From NCBI GenBank assembly GCA_950073835.1, contig CATMRP010000019.1, positions 1-47,950 on the forward strand: 47,950 nucleotides of DNA, in the 5' to 3' direction. Shown piece by piece: positions 1-8,020 of this stretch (position 1 is its first letter; each line of letters starts with the position of its first letter). Under the pieces are notes generated by a model. It did no database searches, was not told where the DNA came from, and saw only the letters and a list, made by a program, of their open reading frames with translations. The position numbers and the translations under genes were made by a program. This stretch comes from an uncultured Alteromonadaceae bacterium (lineage in GTDB: Bacteria > Pseudomonadota > Gammaproteobacteria > Enterobacterales > Alteromonadaceae).

Positions 1-141
1 AAACATCTGCAGGATGCCGCCAAACCTTTCGAGGTGATGGACTATCCTGGCAAGAAGCACAGCATCCGGGGTAAACAGACAGGTATACATTTGTATCACA
101 CCATCACTAATTTCTTCGACAGACATTTTGATGTGAAGTAA
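1..141 (+). CDS. C-terminal end of an S9-family (dipeptidyl peptidase IV-like) serine peptidase, partial
   Basis: The frame is open from the first base to a TAA at 139-141, giving the last 46 residues of a protein that begins upstream of the window. The segment FEVMDYPGKKHSIRG followed by HLYHTITNFFDRH is typical of the end of the alpha/beta-hydrolase domain in DPP IV/prolyl oligopeptidase family peptidases. The His in the GKKH stretch sits where the catalytic His of the Ser-Asp-His triad is expected. Such enzymes release dipeptides from peptides and are usually periplasmic or exported. The catalytic Ser and propeller domain lie outside the window, so the subfamily is not certain. A strong hairpin follows 14 bases after the stop. 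Confidence 0.75.
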   Translation, partial: KHLQDAAKPFEVMDYPGKKHSIRGKQTGIHLYHTITNFFDRHFDVK

Positions 142-155
142 ATACACCCGGCACA

Positions 156-193
156 AAAAAGCACTCAATGGCCTGCACCATTGAGTGCTTTTT
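156..193. terminator. Bidirectional rho-independent terminator
   Basis: A perfect 16-bp stem (156-171 with 178-193) has loop CCTGCA. The stem starts with A5 and ends with T5, so it can terminate the peptidase gene on the plus strand and also the small Cys-rich gene arriving on the minus strand. Confidence 0.85.
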
Positions 194-231
194 AGATAGT
201 CCCTTTTTATAGCGACTCTTTAAGGTAACTC

Positions 232-453
232 TCAGGCTTCTTTGGCAAAGCCTCTGAAAACATACCCCAGTGCATCACAAGCCCGTCCTACCGGACAGTC
301 TTCTTTATGCACTATATCCAACCCAACCTTTACTGCTTTCTCTTTGCACACACTGCACTCACAAGCCTTACTAAACGACTCGTCACTGATAAACTGTCCA
401 GCGTCGAGCAAATCCATGATGATGATCTTGAGATCTTCCCGAGAAACGTCCAC
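232..453 (-). CDS. Small cysteine-rich protein of unknown function
   Basis: A 73-residue product that I do not recognise. It has an acidic helical N-terminus, then CECSVCKEK and later DCPVGRAC, five cysteines in all with a CxCxxC core, which suggests metal binding or a redox role. No signal peptide is seen, so it is probably cytoplasmic. The start is a choice: an in-frame ATG lies at 468, but AGGAG at 464-460 sits six bases before a GTG at 453, while nothing resembling a ribosome site precedes the ATG. The GTG start is therefore preferred. A plus-strand frame over the same bases (242-475) lacks a ribosome site. The gene faces the bidirectional terminator at 156-193 and stands alone. Confidence 0.55.
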   Translation of the reverse strand: MDVSREDLKIIIMDLLDAGQFISDESFSKACECSVCKEKAVKVGLDIVHKEDCPVGRACDALGYVFRGFAKEA

Positions 454-698
454 TTTCGTCTCCTGCATACGATAAATTTCATGATTATTATATTGGCAGT
501 GGTTAGAGCAGGTGCATATTGATGCGGATAATCAGGTATAGCCAGACAAACTCTGACTTATTGAACTTTAGTATAAATAACTTAAAAACTCTCAGAAAAT
601 CAACGCACCAACTGTTCACCCTCAGAGGCACGCCTGATTGTGACATCAACGAATATTTCCTGCTAACATAACAACAAATTTCCTGGCCAGATACGATT

Positions 699-1343
699 GT
701 GAAAATACTTGTTATTCCTGTTACCCCGTTTGCTCAGAACTGCTCATTAATCTGGGATCCCGACACCATGAAAGGGGCACTGGTCGATCCCGGCGGTGAT
801 GTAGAAAAGCTCTATAAAGCGGTCACCGAGCAACAGGTTACCATCGAGAAAGTTATTCTCACTCATGGGCATCTCGACCATGTTGGCGGCACTACTGCCG
901 TGGCCACCCATTACAATGTACCCATCATTGGCCCGCACATTGGCGACAAATTCTGGCTGGATGCGCTGATGCAACAGAGCCAGATGTTTGGCTTTCCACC
1001 GGCCCAGCCGTTCAGCCCCAATCAGTGGTTAACCGAGGACGATACCATTTCGGTGGGTAACCTGACGCTGGAAATTCTGCATTGTCCGGGGCATACACCT
1101 GGTCACGTTGCACTGGTTGAACGCAGCAGCAATAAAGTGATCGTGGGCGATATTATTTTTGCCGGTTCAATTGGCCGTACCGACTTTCCTCAGGGCAACC
1201 ACCAGCAATTAATTGAAGCAATCCGTGAAAAACTGTTCACACTACCAGATGAAATGACGGTATACCCCGGCCACGGTCCGACGACCAGCATTGGTCACGA
1301 ACGATCCACCAACCCGTTTGTGGCAGACGCCAAATTTGGCTAA
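699..1343 (+). CDS. ycbL: MBL-fold hydrolase, YcbL/GloC-type glyoxalase II
   Basis: The 214-residue length is that of short type II glyoxalases (YcbL/GloC), which hydrolyse S-lactoylglutathione to lactate and glutathione in methylglyoxal detoxification. The metal motif THGHLDH is at residues 55-61, followed by HCPGHTPGH (next metal His), GDIIFAGSIGRTD (bridging Asp) and YPGHGPTT (last His). The C-terminal glutathione-binding domain of classical GloB is absent, as expected for the YcbL branch. The start is a GTG at 699 with only a weak ribosome site; no better start lies close by. It is a single gene ended by the hairpin at 1355-1379. Confident for family; the physiological substrate is inferred. 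Confidence 0.88.
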   Translation: MKILVIPVTPFAQNCSLIWDPDTMKGALVDPGGDVEKLYKAVTEQQVTIEKVILTHGHLDHVGGTTAVATHYNVPIIGPHIGDKFWLDALMQQSQMFGFPPAQPFSPNQWLTEDDTISVGNLTLEILHCPGHTPGHVALVERSSNKVIVGDIIFAGSIGRTDFPQGNHQQLIEAIREKLFTLPDEMTVYPGHGPTTSIGHERSTNPFVADAKFG

Positions 1344-1354
1344 CGTCGACCAAA

Positions 1355-1379
1355 GAGAAGCCGCCAGCCTCGGCTTCTC
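1355..1379. terminator. Shared terminator between convergent genes
   Basis: Stem GAGAAGCCG (1355-1363) pairs with CGGCTTCTC (1371-1379) around a 7-base loop. It lies between the converging ycbL-like gene and the MipA/OmpV gene. T-runs on either side are short, so efficiency is uncertain. Confidence 0.6.
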
Positions 1380-1394
1380 ACTATTTTGCTAGCT

Positions 1395-2303
1395 TTACCA
1401 GTTGGCTTTGGCATCGCTTTTATAGGCGCGCCAGACAAATCCGACACCCACACTATAGGTCACAGTTTTCTCAAAAAGCGGACTGTTTTCATTCGCAGAA
1501 CCACTATTAAATTGTACCGAAGTGGTTAAAAAGCCCCGCACGTTTTTAATCACCGGGAAAGCCAGTCCTGCTGACAACTCTGCGCCCATGTAGCCACTTT
1601 GTGCATTGTATGCAGGCCTGACTGCAGTGGCATACTCTGACGTTACCTCATAGAAGTAATCCTGTAATTTTTCGGTGGCCCAGGTTGCGCTGAGAGCCAG
1701 GCTAAAACCGGTCTCAGGCAGGAAAACGCCCCGTTGCTGATAGGTCAGAGTCGGTTCGAAAACAAATCCTCTGGCATCAAATCCGCCAAAATCGGTAGAG
1801 AAGACAGCACGGGCCTGTAGACGGGCATTCAGGCGCGCGTTACCACCACCGCTAAAAGAAAAATCTTTAACTTTGTAGATCAGCTGTGGGCCAATCTCAA
1901 CCAGATAGTCGAGCTCGGGCATGCCTTCGCGAACGGTATTGTCATCACTGTCAGCAGCAAAAGCCCCGCCAAAACTCATATCGAGCTCCAGCCGGTCATT
2001 TTCGAGGAATACCGCTCTTGCTCCTCCTCTTCCGCCCACACGAAAAATATCACCGCGATAAATGACATAAGGTAATGCCAGAGCTACAAAATTGCGCTCT
2101 GATGAGGCCGGATAATTCGGTGACTCTATCATGCCGCCGCCCACCCCCGCTTCCCATAGCGGGAGTCGCTCATTCAGGCCCTCAAAGCCGGTTAAATCAC
2201 GATTTGGCGAGTCTTCGATAGCGGCATCCTCAGACGCGGCCAGACCTCCATTGCATAGCAACGTCAGCAAAATCAGCCCGCCAAGTTTATTAAAAAAGTA
2301 CAT
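1395..2303 (-). CDS. MipA/OmpV family outer-membrane protein
   Basis: A 302-residue exported protein. Residues 1-22 form a signal peptide ending ...NGGLAA. The mature part has the MipA/OmpV pattern: an early LPLWEAGVGGG, PNYPASSERN, then alternating short amphipathic strands with paired aromatic residues, LEIGP-like (VEIGPQL), and a final strand VTYSVGVGFVWRAY. Family members are small outer-membrane beta-barrels; MipA was described as scaffolding a murein transglycosylase with a murein polymerase, while many homologues have no assigned role. It is monocistronic and converges on ycbL. The start is the ATG of the signal peptide. No inducer or regulator can be read from the sequence. Confidence 0.8.
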   Translation of the reverse strand: MYFFNKLGGLILLTLLCNGGLAASEDAAIEDSPNRDLTGFEGLNERLPLWEAGVGGGMIESPNYPASSERNFVALALPYVIYRGDIFRVGGRGGARAVFLENDRLELDMSFGGAFAADSDDNTVREGMPELDYLVEIGPQLIYKVKDFSFSGGGNARLNARLQARAVFSTDFGGFDARGFVFEPTLTYQQRGVFLPETGFSLALSATWATEKLQDYFYEVTSEYATAVRPAYNAQSGYMGAELSAGLAFPVIKNVRGFLTTSVQFNSGSANENSPLFEKTVTYSVGVGFVWRAYKSDAKANW

Positions 2304-2516
2304 GGTGTAATCCTAAACAAGAAAAATACAGTCCATAAGACCGACCTTAATCTGGCATAAACCACTCTTTATACTCAGTAAATCGCGCCAGGGATGAAAA
2401 AATCACCAGAGAAAGGCAGCAAGTTACTAACCAATGGGAAATGCCGCATAATTAAGGCTTTTGCTCAAGGCAATATGCGCTATGATGCCATTACTTCAGA
2501 CTAAAAATCTTTTCTG

Positions 2517-2810
2517 ATGGGATTGCCGGACTTTATAAAACAATGGTTTCGCCCTGCCCCGCTCCCTGTGATTGCGGTAGGTACTGATATCGCCTCTTAC
2601 CAACTGCTTGAATATCTGACCAACTCACCAAAGTTCGCCCCCTTATACGTACTGAACGAAGAGCCCTGGCATCACCGCACTTACATGTTTGGTGCGCAAT
2701 TGCGCTATGCCAGTGAGCTTCTTGCACTGGTTGAAAAGCACCAAATCAAAAAAGTGTATTGTGTAACAACTGCAGATTACGCCAGATTACAGGCTGAGTA
2801 TGCGAAATAG
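2517..2810 (+). CDS. Small protein resembling a Rossmann-type CoA/nucleotide-binding domain
   Basis: A 97-residue protein with no signal peptide that I cannot name. After a short N-terminus the pattern PVIAVGTDIASYQLLEYL, then PLYVLNEEPW, GAQLRYASELLALVEKHQIKKVYCV fits a beta-alpha-beta Rossmann half-fold like the CoA-binding-type N-terminal domains of sugar-nucleotide epimerases/PglD-like enzymes (beta strand, Gly-rich turn, helix, beta strand with an acidic cap). The GxGxxG signature is incomplete (VGTDIAS), so nucleotide binding is not assured. The ATG at 2517 lacks an obvious ribosome site. It is flanked by a minus-strand gene on each side and stands alone. Confidence 0.55.
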   Translation: MGLPDFIKQWFRPAPLPVIAVGTDIASYQLLEYLTNSPKFAPLYVLNEEPWHHRTYMFGAQLRYASELLALVEKHQIKKVYCVTTADYARLQAEYAK

Positions 2811-2928
2811 TTATCAGTGAAAGACTGTGAACTGTGTTTGCTGAGTAACGGGGAGCTACCGAAAGACTAAACAGCTCAGGTTAAAAGCAAAAGCTGACCG
2901 TTTTTATAACAATCAGCTATTAACCTTA

Positions 2929-3750
2929 CTAAGCTTGTTCGTAGGGTTCGTTATCTTCCAGCACATTCTGATTCATGGAGTCGCAGGGTCGCGGACAACA
3001 GGGACGGCCCACCACTTTGGCCGGTACACCTACCACCGTAACGTGAGGCGGTACATCGTTAAGCACAACACTACCTGCACCCACTTTTGAACCTTCGCCA
3101 ATTTCAATATTACCCAGCACCTTAGCGCCCGAGCCGAGCATGACGCCCTGACGAATCTTAGGATGACGGTCGCCACTCTCGTTACCGGTACCACCCAACG
3201 TAACGTTTTGCAGAATCGACACGTTATCCTCAATGACCGCGGTTTCACCTACCACAATACCTGTGGCATGGTCGAACATTACGCCCTTACCGATAGTGGC
3301 TGCCGGGTGAATATCCACCGCGAAGGTTTCTGAATTGCGGCTCTGTAAAAACAACGCCAGCTGGTGCCGGCCCTGTTGCCACAAATAGTGCGCCATACGA
3401 TGCACCTGAACAGCCTGAAAGCCTTTAAAATGCACCAGCACATTTAGGTAATTGGTTACTGCCGGGTCGCGGGTGTAGATGGCGCGAATATCTTCGATAG
3501 CCGACTCAACGATGGCCGGTTCCAGCAAATAGGCTTCATCCAGAATTTCTCTGATAGTCAGCGCGGGCATGACATCGTCGGCCATTTTGTTCGACAAAAT
3601 AAAGCTCAGCGAAGACTCAAAGTTATGATGGGTTAAAATGCAGGCATGTATAAAACTCGCTAACAGCGGTTCTTCATCGACAATTTGCCGCGCTTCTTTT
3701 TTTAGCTGCAGCCAAAAATCAGCGGTATCGGTCAGTGCATGCATGGGCAT
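2929..3750 (-). CDS. cysE: Serine O-acetyltransferase
   Basis: The 273-residue product aligns closely by eye with E. coli CysE. It makes O-acetylserine from serine and acetyl-CoA, the committed step of cysteine synthesis. An N-terminal helical domain (about 1-140) contains KKEARQIVDEEPLLASF and IYTRDPAV. The left-handed hexapeptide-repeat domain (about 145-250) carries the catalytic pair in FDHATGIVVGE (Asp160, His161) and the loop GGTGNESGDRHPKI. The C-terminal tail, which in CysE binds cysteine synthase and gives feedback control, here has three Cys (PCCPRPC) not found in E. coli CysE. It is divergent from uvrD across about 320 bases. Confidence 0.93.
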   Translation of the reverse strand: MPMHALTDTADFWLQLKKEARQIVDEEPLLASFIHACILTHHNFESSLSFILSNKMADDVMPALTIREILDEAYLLEPAIVESAIEDIRAIYTRDPAVTNYLNVLVHFKGFQAVQVHRMAHYLWQQGRHQLALFLQSRNSETFAVDIHPAATIGKGVMFDHATGIVVGETAVIEDNVSILQNVTLGGTGNESGDRHPKIRQGVMLGSGAKVLGNIEIGEGSKVGAGSVVLNDVPPHVTVVGVPAKVVGRPCCPRPCDSMNQNVLEDNEPYEQA

Positions 3751-4069
3751 TCCTATTTAGTTTGCTGTGCGGGTAAAGTTGAACAAGAGTAAACCAGCCA
3801 ACGCGCGTAGCGGTAACATAATGGTTTATGGCGTCAATTCAAGAGGCAACCCGAAAAAATTGCGATAGCCGGAGAATTCAGCGCGATCTGCGACACCGGA
3901 AGGTCAATCATACCTTATATCTGACCAGACTTCGCCCGGATCACTTTCATTATGTTGCTTCGGGCAATAATCCACCATTATTGTGCAAGCGCGGTTTAAC
4001 GCAGTAGGCTTTAATGGCATACTCTGCTTTTTATGGCCTGAATAAAAATACAGGTGTTTTTGTATTGTT
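3751..4069. other. Divergent intergenic region cysE/uvrD
   Basis: This 319-base gap holds the promoters of both flanking genes. Its only feature I can support is a LexA-like box near the uvrD end (4038-4053). Open frames crossing it are not convincing: they have no ribosome site and overlap uvrD antisense. Confidence 0.5.
4038..4053 (+). promoter_or_regulatory. Putative LexA (SOS) box of uvrD
   Basis: CTG-AATAAAAATA-CAG matches the gammaproteobacterial LexA core CTG-N10-CAG with an AT-rich spacer. It ends 16 bases before the uvrD ATG, in a position where bound repressor would block the promoter or initiation. E. coli uvrD is an SOS gene with a LexA box, which supports the reading. Confidence 0.7.
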
Positions 4070-6238
4070 ATGGATGTTTCTGAGTTACTCGACGAATTAA
4101 ACGATAAACAGCGCGATGCCGTGGCCGCACCGCTGTCGAATATGCTGGTGCTGGCGGGTGCCGGTAGTGGTAAAACCCGTGTTCTGGTGCACCGCATCGC
4201 GTGGTTAATGCAGGTAGAGAATATCGCCCCTTACAGTATTCTGGCGGTAACCTTTACCAATAAAGCCGCGCGGGAAATGCGCGGGCGTATTGAGCATGTG
4301 ATGGGCCGGCCGTTAAATACCATGTGGATAGGCACTTTTCATGGCCTGGCGCACCGTTTGCTGCGCGCCCACTACGCTGAAGCCAATCTGCCGGAAAACT
4401 TTCAAATCCTCGACTCAGACGATCAGTACCGATTGGTGCGCCGGGTACTTAAGGCCATGAACCTGGATGAAAAACACTGGGCGCCTCGGCAAATCCAGTG
4501 GTATATCAACGGTAATAAAGATGAAGGCCTGCGTCCACAGCACATTGAAACCCACGGCGATCATACCCAACAGAAAATGCGCGATATCTATGCCGCGTAT
4601 CAGGAAGCCTGCGACCGCTCCGGACTGGTAGACTTTGCCGAACTGTTACTGCGCGCCCACGAATTATGGGTTAAGAATCCCGATGTGCTGGCTCATTACC
4701 AGCGCCGCTTCCGCGCCGTACTGGTAGACGAATTTCAGGATACCAACAATATCCAGTACGCCTGGTTACGCCTGCTGTGTAATCAGGACAACAACATTAT
4801 GATTGTGGGTGACGACGACCAGTCTATTTACGGCTGGCGTGGCGCCAATGTCGATAACATCCAGCACTTCCTGAAGGACTTCGACGGCGCATCAACCATT
4901 CGCCTGGAACAAAATTACCGGTCTACCGCTACCATACTGAAAGCTGCCAATACGGTTATCGATAATAACCAGGGCCGGCTGGGTAAAGAATTGTGGACCG
5001 ACGGCGACGATGGCGAGCCGATTTCGATTTATGCCGGTTTTAACGATCTCGATGAAGCGCGCTTTATCGTTGCGCAGATTTCTGACTGGCATAATCAGGG
5101 TAATCAGTTAAAAGAAGTCGCCATTTTATATCGCAACAACGCCCAGTCGCGGGTATTGGAAGAAGCCTTGCTGCATCAAAGCCTGCCCTACCGCATTTAC
5201 GGCGGTCTGCGCTTCTTCGAACGGCAGGAAATCAAAGATGCGCTGGGCTATATGCGCCTGGTCAACCATGCCCATGATGATGCCGCATTTGAGCGGATAG
5301 TCAATACGCCCAGTCGCGGATTAGGCGAGCGTACGCTGGCTACCATTCGTGAGCAAACCCGTGTGCAGGATTGCTCTATGTGGCAGGCCAGTTTACAGCT
5401 ATTGCAGGATGGCAGCCTGAAAGGCCGCGCCGCCAATGCGCTCAATGCCTTTATTGAGCTTATCAATAAACTGGCCGACGAATTTGCAGGCCAGCCGCTG
5501 GAAGAACAAGCCAACAAAGCGATTAACCATTCAGGCCTGTACGCCATGTATCAGGCTGAGAAGGGTGAAAAAGCCCAAGCGCGGCTGGAAAACTTAGAAG
5601 AACTGGTTACCGCCTGTAAGCAATTTGTGATCCCGGAAGAAGCCGATGAAATGACCCCTCTGCAAGCTTTCCTTGCCCATGCTTCACTGGAAGCCGGTGA
5701 AACCCAGGCCAGCGGCGATCAGGACGCGGTGCAGCTCATGACCATTCACACCGCTAAGGGTCTGGAATTCCCGCTGGTATTTTTAGCCGGGGTGGAAGAA
5801 GGCATGTTCCCCAGCCAGATGACCAACGACGAACCCGGGCGCATGGAAGAGGAACGCCGCCTGTGTTACGTAGGCATGACCCGGGCAATGAAAAAACTGT
5901 ATATGACTTATGCCGAGATGCGCCGGTTGTACGGACAGGAAAAATATCACACAGCCTCACGATTTTTACGGGAAATTCCCAGCGAATGTGTGGAAGAAAT
6001 CCGCCTGACGTCTACAGTATCAAGACCGGTCACAAGTCGTTTCAGCAATGCAGCGTCCCATGAACGGATGGAGCAAAGTGGTTTTTCACTCGGTCAGCGG
6101 GTAAGACACCGCAAGTTTGGTGAAGGCGTAGTGCTAAACTATGAAGGTAGTGGCGATCACGCCCGGGTGCAGGTGAATTTTGATGAATTCGGCAGCAAGT
6201 GGCTGGTACTGAGCTTCGCCAAACTAGAGGTGATATAG
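4070..6238 (+). CDS. uvrD: DNA helicase II (UvrD)
   Basis: The 722-residue length matches UvrD, a 3'-5' superfamily 1A helicase that removes incised oligonucleotides in excision repair and unwinds nicked strands in mismatch repair. Walker A is AGAGSGKT at residues 29-36. Motif Ia is TFTNKAAREM, motif II is VDEFQDTN near 218-224, motif III is GDDDQSIYGWRGA, motif IV LEQNYRS, motif V TIHTAKGLEFP, and motif VI YVGMTRA. The C-terminal Tudor-like region LGQRVRHRKFGEGVV...GSKWL is present. The ATG at 4070 follows a LexA-like box. The next gene begins 9 bases after the stop and may be co-transcribed. Confidence 0.96.
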   Translation: MDVSELLDELNDKQRDAVAAPLSNMLVLAGAGSGKTRVLVHRIAWLMQVENIAPYSILAVTFTNKAAREMRGRIEHVMGRPLNTMWIGTFHGLAHRLLRAHYAEANLPENFQILDSDDQYRLVRRVLKAMNLDEKHWAPRQIQWYINGNKDEGLRPQHIETHGDHTQQKMRDIYAAYQEACDRSGLVDFAELLLRAHELWVKNPDVLAHYQRRFRAVLVDEFQDTNNIQYAWLRLLCNQDNNIMIVGDDDQSIYGWRGANVDNIQHFLKDFDGASTIRLEQNYRSTATILKAANTVIDNNQGRLGKELWTDGDDGEPISIYAGFNDLDEARFIVAQISDWHNQGNQLKEVAILYRNNAQSRVLEEALLHQSLPYRIYGGLRFFERQEIKDALGYMRLVNHAHDDAAFERIVNTPSRGLGERTLATIREQTRVQDCSMWQASLQLLQDGSLKGRAANALNAFIELINKLADEFAGQPLEEQANKAINHSGLYAMYQAEKGEKAQARLENLEELVTACKQFVIPEEADEMTPLQAFLAHASLEAGETQASGDQDAVQLMTIHTAKGLEFPLVFLAGVEEGMFPSQMTNDEPGRMEEERRLCYVGMTRAMKKLYMTYAEMRRLYGQEKYHTASRFLREIPSECVEEIRLTSTVSRPVTSRFSNAASHERMEQSGFSLGQRVRHRKFGEGVVLNYEGSGDHARVQVNFDEFGSKWLVLSFAKLEVI

Positions 6239-6247
6239 GACACATTA

Positions 6248-7501
6248 ATGCAGCAGAAGGTGCTGATAATTGAAGACAGTGCGAGTACTATCAGCCTGCT
6301 GACCAAGCTGGTTGAAATGGCGCAATTAAAGCCGGTACTCGCCACTTCACTGACTGCTGCCAAACATATCTTTATACACAGCGATCCGGAAGACTACCTG
6401 TGCGCCATTGTCGACTATGATCTGCCGGACGCCCCCAACGGCGAGGCTATCGACTTCGCCGTCAAAAGTTACCTGCCAACCATTGTGACTACCGCCAGGC
6501 TCGACGAAGACATTCGTAAAGCTGTACTGGCCCGGGATGTGGTAGATTATATTCCTAAAGAAAACGCGCAGATATTTGACTATCTCATGCGCCTGATTGG
6601 CCGGCTTGAGAAAAACAAGACCACCGGTGTATTGGTCATCAATCCCAAACGTAACGAGCGCACAGCCATGGCCGCCTTATTGCGCCGGCATAACTTCATT
6701 ACCTACGAATGCGCCACCGCCGCTCAGGCAGAAACGCTCCTCGACGAACACAGCCACATAAAACTGGTGTTTGTTGACAGTGCTATTCAGGATAAGCCGC
6801 CTACCCAGTTTGTTGCCTGGCTACGCAAACAATACAGTAAGGAAGATCTGGCGATTATTGGTGTGGCTAACGATCGCAACAACCTGCTGTCAGCGCGCTT
6901 TATTAAAAGCGGCGCCAACGACTTTGTACGTAAACCTTATCATCTGGAAGAATTTCTTTGCCGGGTAAACCAAAACATTGAACTGCTGGAAAATGTAGAA
7001 ACCATCAGGCGTACGGCAAATACCGACTACCTTACCGGCCTGCCTAACCGCCGCCACTTTTTCTATACCGTAAATAAAATGCAGCGTAATCAGCCAGCCA
7101 ATCAGGCACTGGCTCTACTGGATTTGGATTTTTTTAAAGCGATTAACGACACCCATGGCCATGACGCTGGCGATGAAGTGCTCAAAGTGGTAGCCAACCG
7201 CCTCGCGGTACTGTGTGCAGATGTGATCATTGCGCGCTTTGGCGGCGAAGAGTTTTGCCTGTATTTGCCCGACACCACTGCTCACAAAGCGGTAACCCGA
7301 CTTGAAGAGATACGTCGTAACATCAGTGAACATCCGGTTAAATTCGGCGAACTAACCTTACACGTAACCGTCAGCATCGGCCTTACCACCCGCAGTGATC
7401 ATAATATTCAGGCAATGCTCACCACCGCCGACAAACTGCTCTACCAGGCCAAACACAATGGCCGTAACAGAGTGGAACATGATGCCCCTTCTGGCTTTTA
7501 A
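6248..7501 (+). CDS. PleD-like response regulator with REC-REC-GGDEF domains
   Basis: A 417-residue cytoplasmic signalling protein. The first receiver (about 1-120) has acceptor-type Asp56 in CAIVDYDLPD; the second (about 125-245) has Asp177 in LVFVDSAIQD and the conserved Lys in VRKPYHLEEF. The GGDEF domain (about 250-410) begins DYLTGLPNRR and has the active-site signature GGEEF at 332-336, so cyclic di-GMP synthesis from two GTP is likely. The RxxD inhibitory site expected just before GGEEF is not present (CADV at that place), so product inhibition is probably lost. AGGA at 6237-6240, overlapping the uvrD stop, serves as ribosome site. No histidine kinase gene is adjacent. Confidence 0.88.
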   Translation: MQQKVLIIEDSASTISLLTKLVEMAQLKPVLATSLTAAKHIFIHSDPEDYLCAIVDYDLPDAPNGEAIDFAVKSYLPTIVTTARLDEDIRKAVLARDVVDYIPKENAQIFDYLMRLIGRLEKNKTTGVLVINPKRNERTAMAALLRRHNFITYECATAAQAETLLDEHSHIKLVFVDSAIQDKPPTQFVAWLRKQYSKEDLAIIGVANDRNNLLSARFIKSGANDFVRKPYHLEEFLCRVNQNIELLENVETIRRTANTDYLTGLPNRRHFFYTVNKMQRNQPANQALALLDLDFFKAINDTHGHDAGDEVLKVVANRLAVLCADVIIARFGGEEFCLYLPDTTAHKAVTRLEEIRRNISEHPVKFGELTLHVTVSIGLTTRSDHNIQAMLTTADKLLYQAKHNGRNRVEHDAPSGF

Positions 7502-7546
7502 TGCCAGGAACCTGTGTTGTCGGCATTACGATTGCTTTATACAAAT

Positions 7547-7897
7547 TTACCTGACAAACTTTAAAATCTCTTCTCCGTCAAAACTAACAGTTAATTGACT
7601 GCAGCCTTCTGAGACCATCTGTACATCAACAAACGAATCGTCTGTCGCACTATACATCTGTGCGGTCCACAGCGTAGCATTTGATGTTGGTTTTAAGGCC
7701 TTTAAAACAACTAACCCAATTGCTTTTTTATTGTTGTCATGGGAATAGACAGTGATCTCAGACTTATTTAAGTCGATTAATAGTTCTGCGGGCTTAGCTG
7801 AGTGATTCCATACGCCCGAGATATCACACTCACTTTTCGCCTGCACAGAAAAAATTGAGACCACCAGAATGAAACTAAAAACTGAGAATCTGAGCAT
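7547..7897 (-). CDS. Small secreted protein of unknown function
   Basis: A 116-residue product that I do not recognise. Residues 1-20 make a clear signal peptide (hydrophobic core FSFILVVSIFS, cleavage after VQA). The mature part starts KSECDISGVWNH and carries two Cys (in ECDIS and EGCSQL) that could form a disulfide in the periplasm. SGVWNHSAKPAELLIDL is reminiscent of small lipocalin-like or DUF-type periplasmic domains starting with a GxW motif, but I cannot assign one. AAGGA six bases before the ATG at 7897 supports the start. It is a single gene, converging on the upstream regulator with a 45-base gap. Confidence 0.65.
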   Translation of the reverse strand: MLRFSVFSFILVVSIFSVQAKSECDISGVWNHSAKPAELLIDLNKSEITVYSHDNNKKAIGLVVLKALKPTSNATLWTAQMYSATDDSFVDVQMVSEGCSQLTVSFDGEEILKFVR

Positions 7898-7987
7898 GAA
7901 TATCCTTTGCAGATAAAAGCTTATTACAGCCCGACAGAGTACGTTACAAAACGCATACTGACAAAACAGAGACCACGCGGATTAAGC

Positions 7988-8003
7988 CCGGCACCCATGC
8001 CGG
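7988..8003 (-). terminator. Hairpin after rarD, possible terminator
   Basis: CCGGCA-CCCA-TGCCGG lies 17 bases past the rarD stop, before the small secreted-protein gene's promoter. There is no clear T-run, so termination is only suspected. Confidence 0.35.
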
Positions 8004-8020
8004 ACTATCCTGTACTACGC

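Noticed and set aside
242..522. Plus-strand open frames across the small Cys-rich gene
   Set aside because: They have no ribosome site and read as mirror frames of the minus-strand gene, which has a clear AGGAG-GTG start and clustered cysteines.
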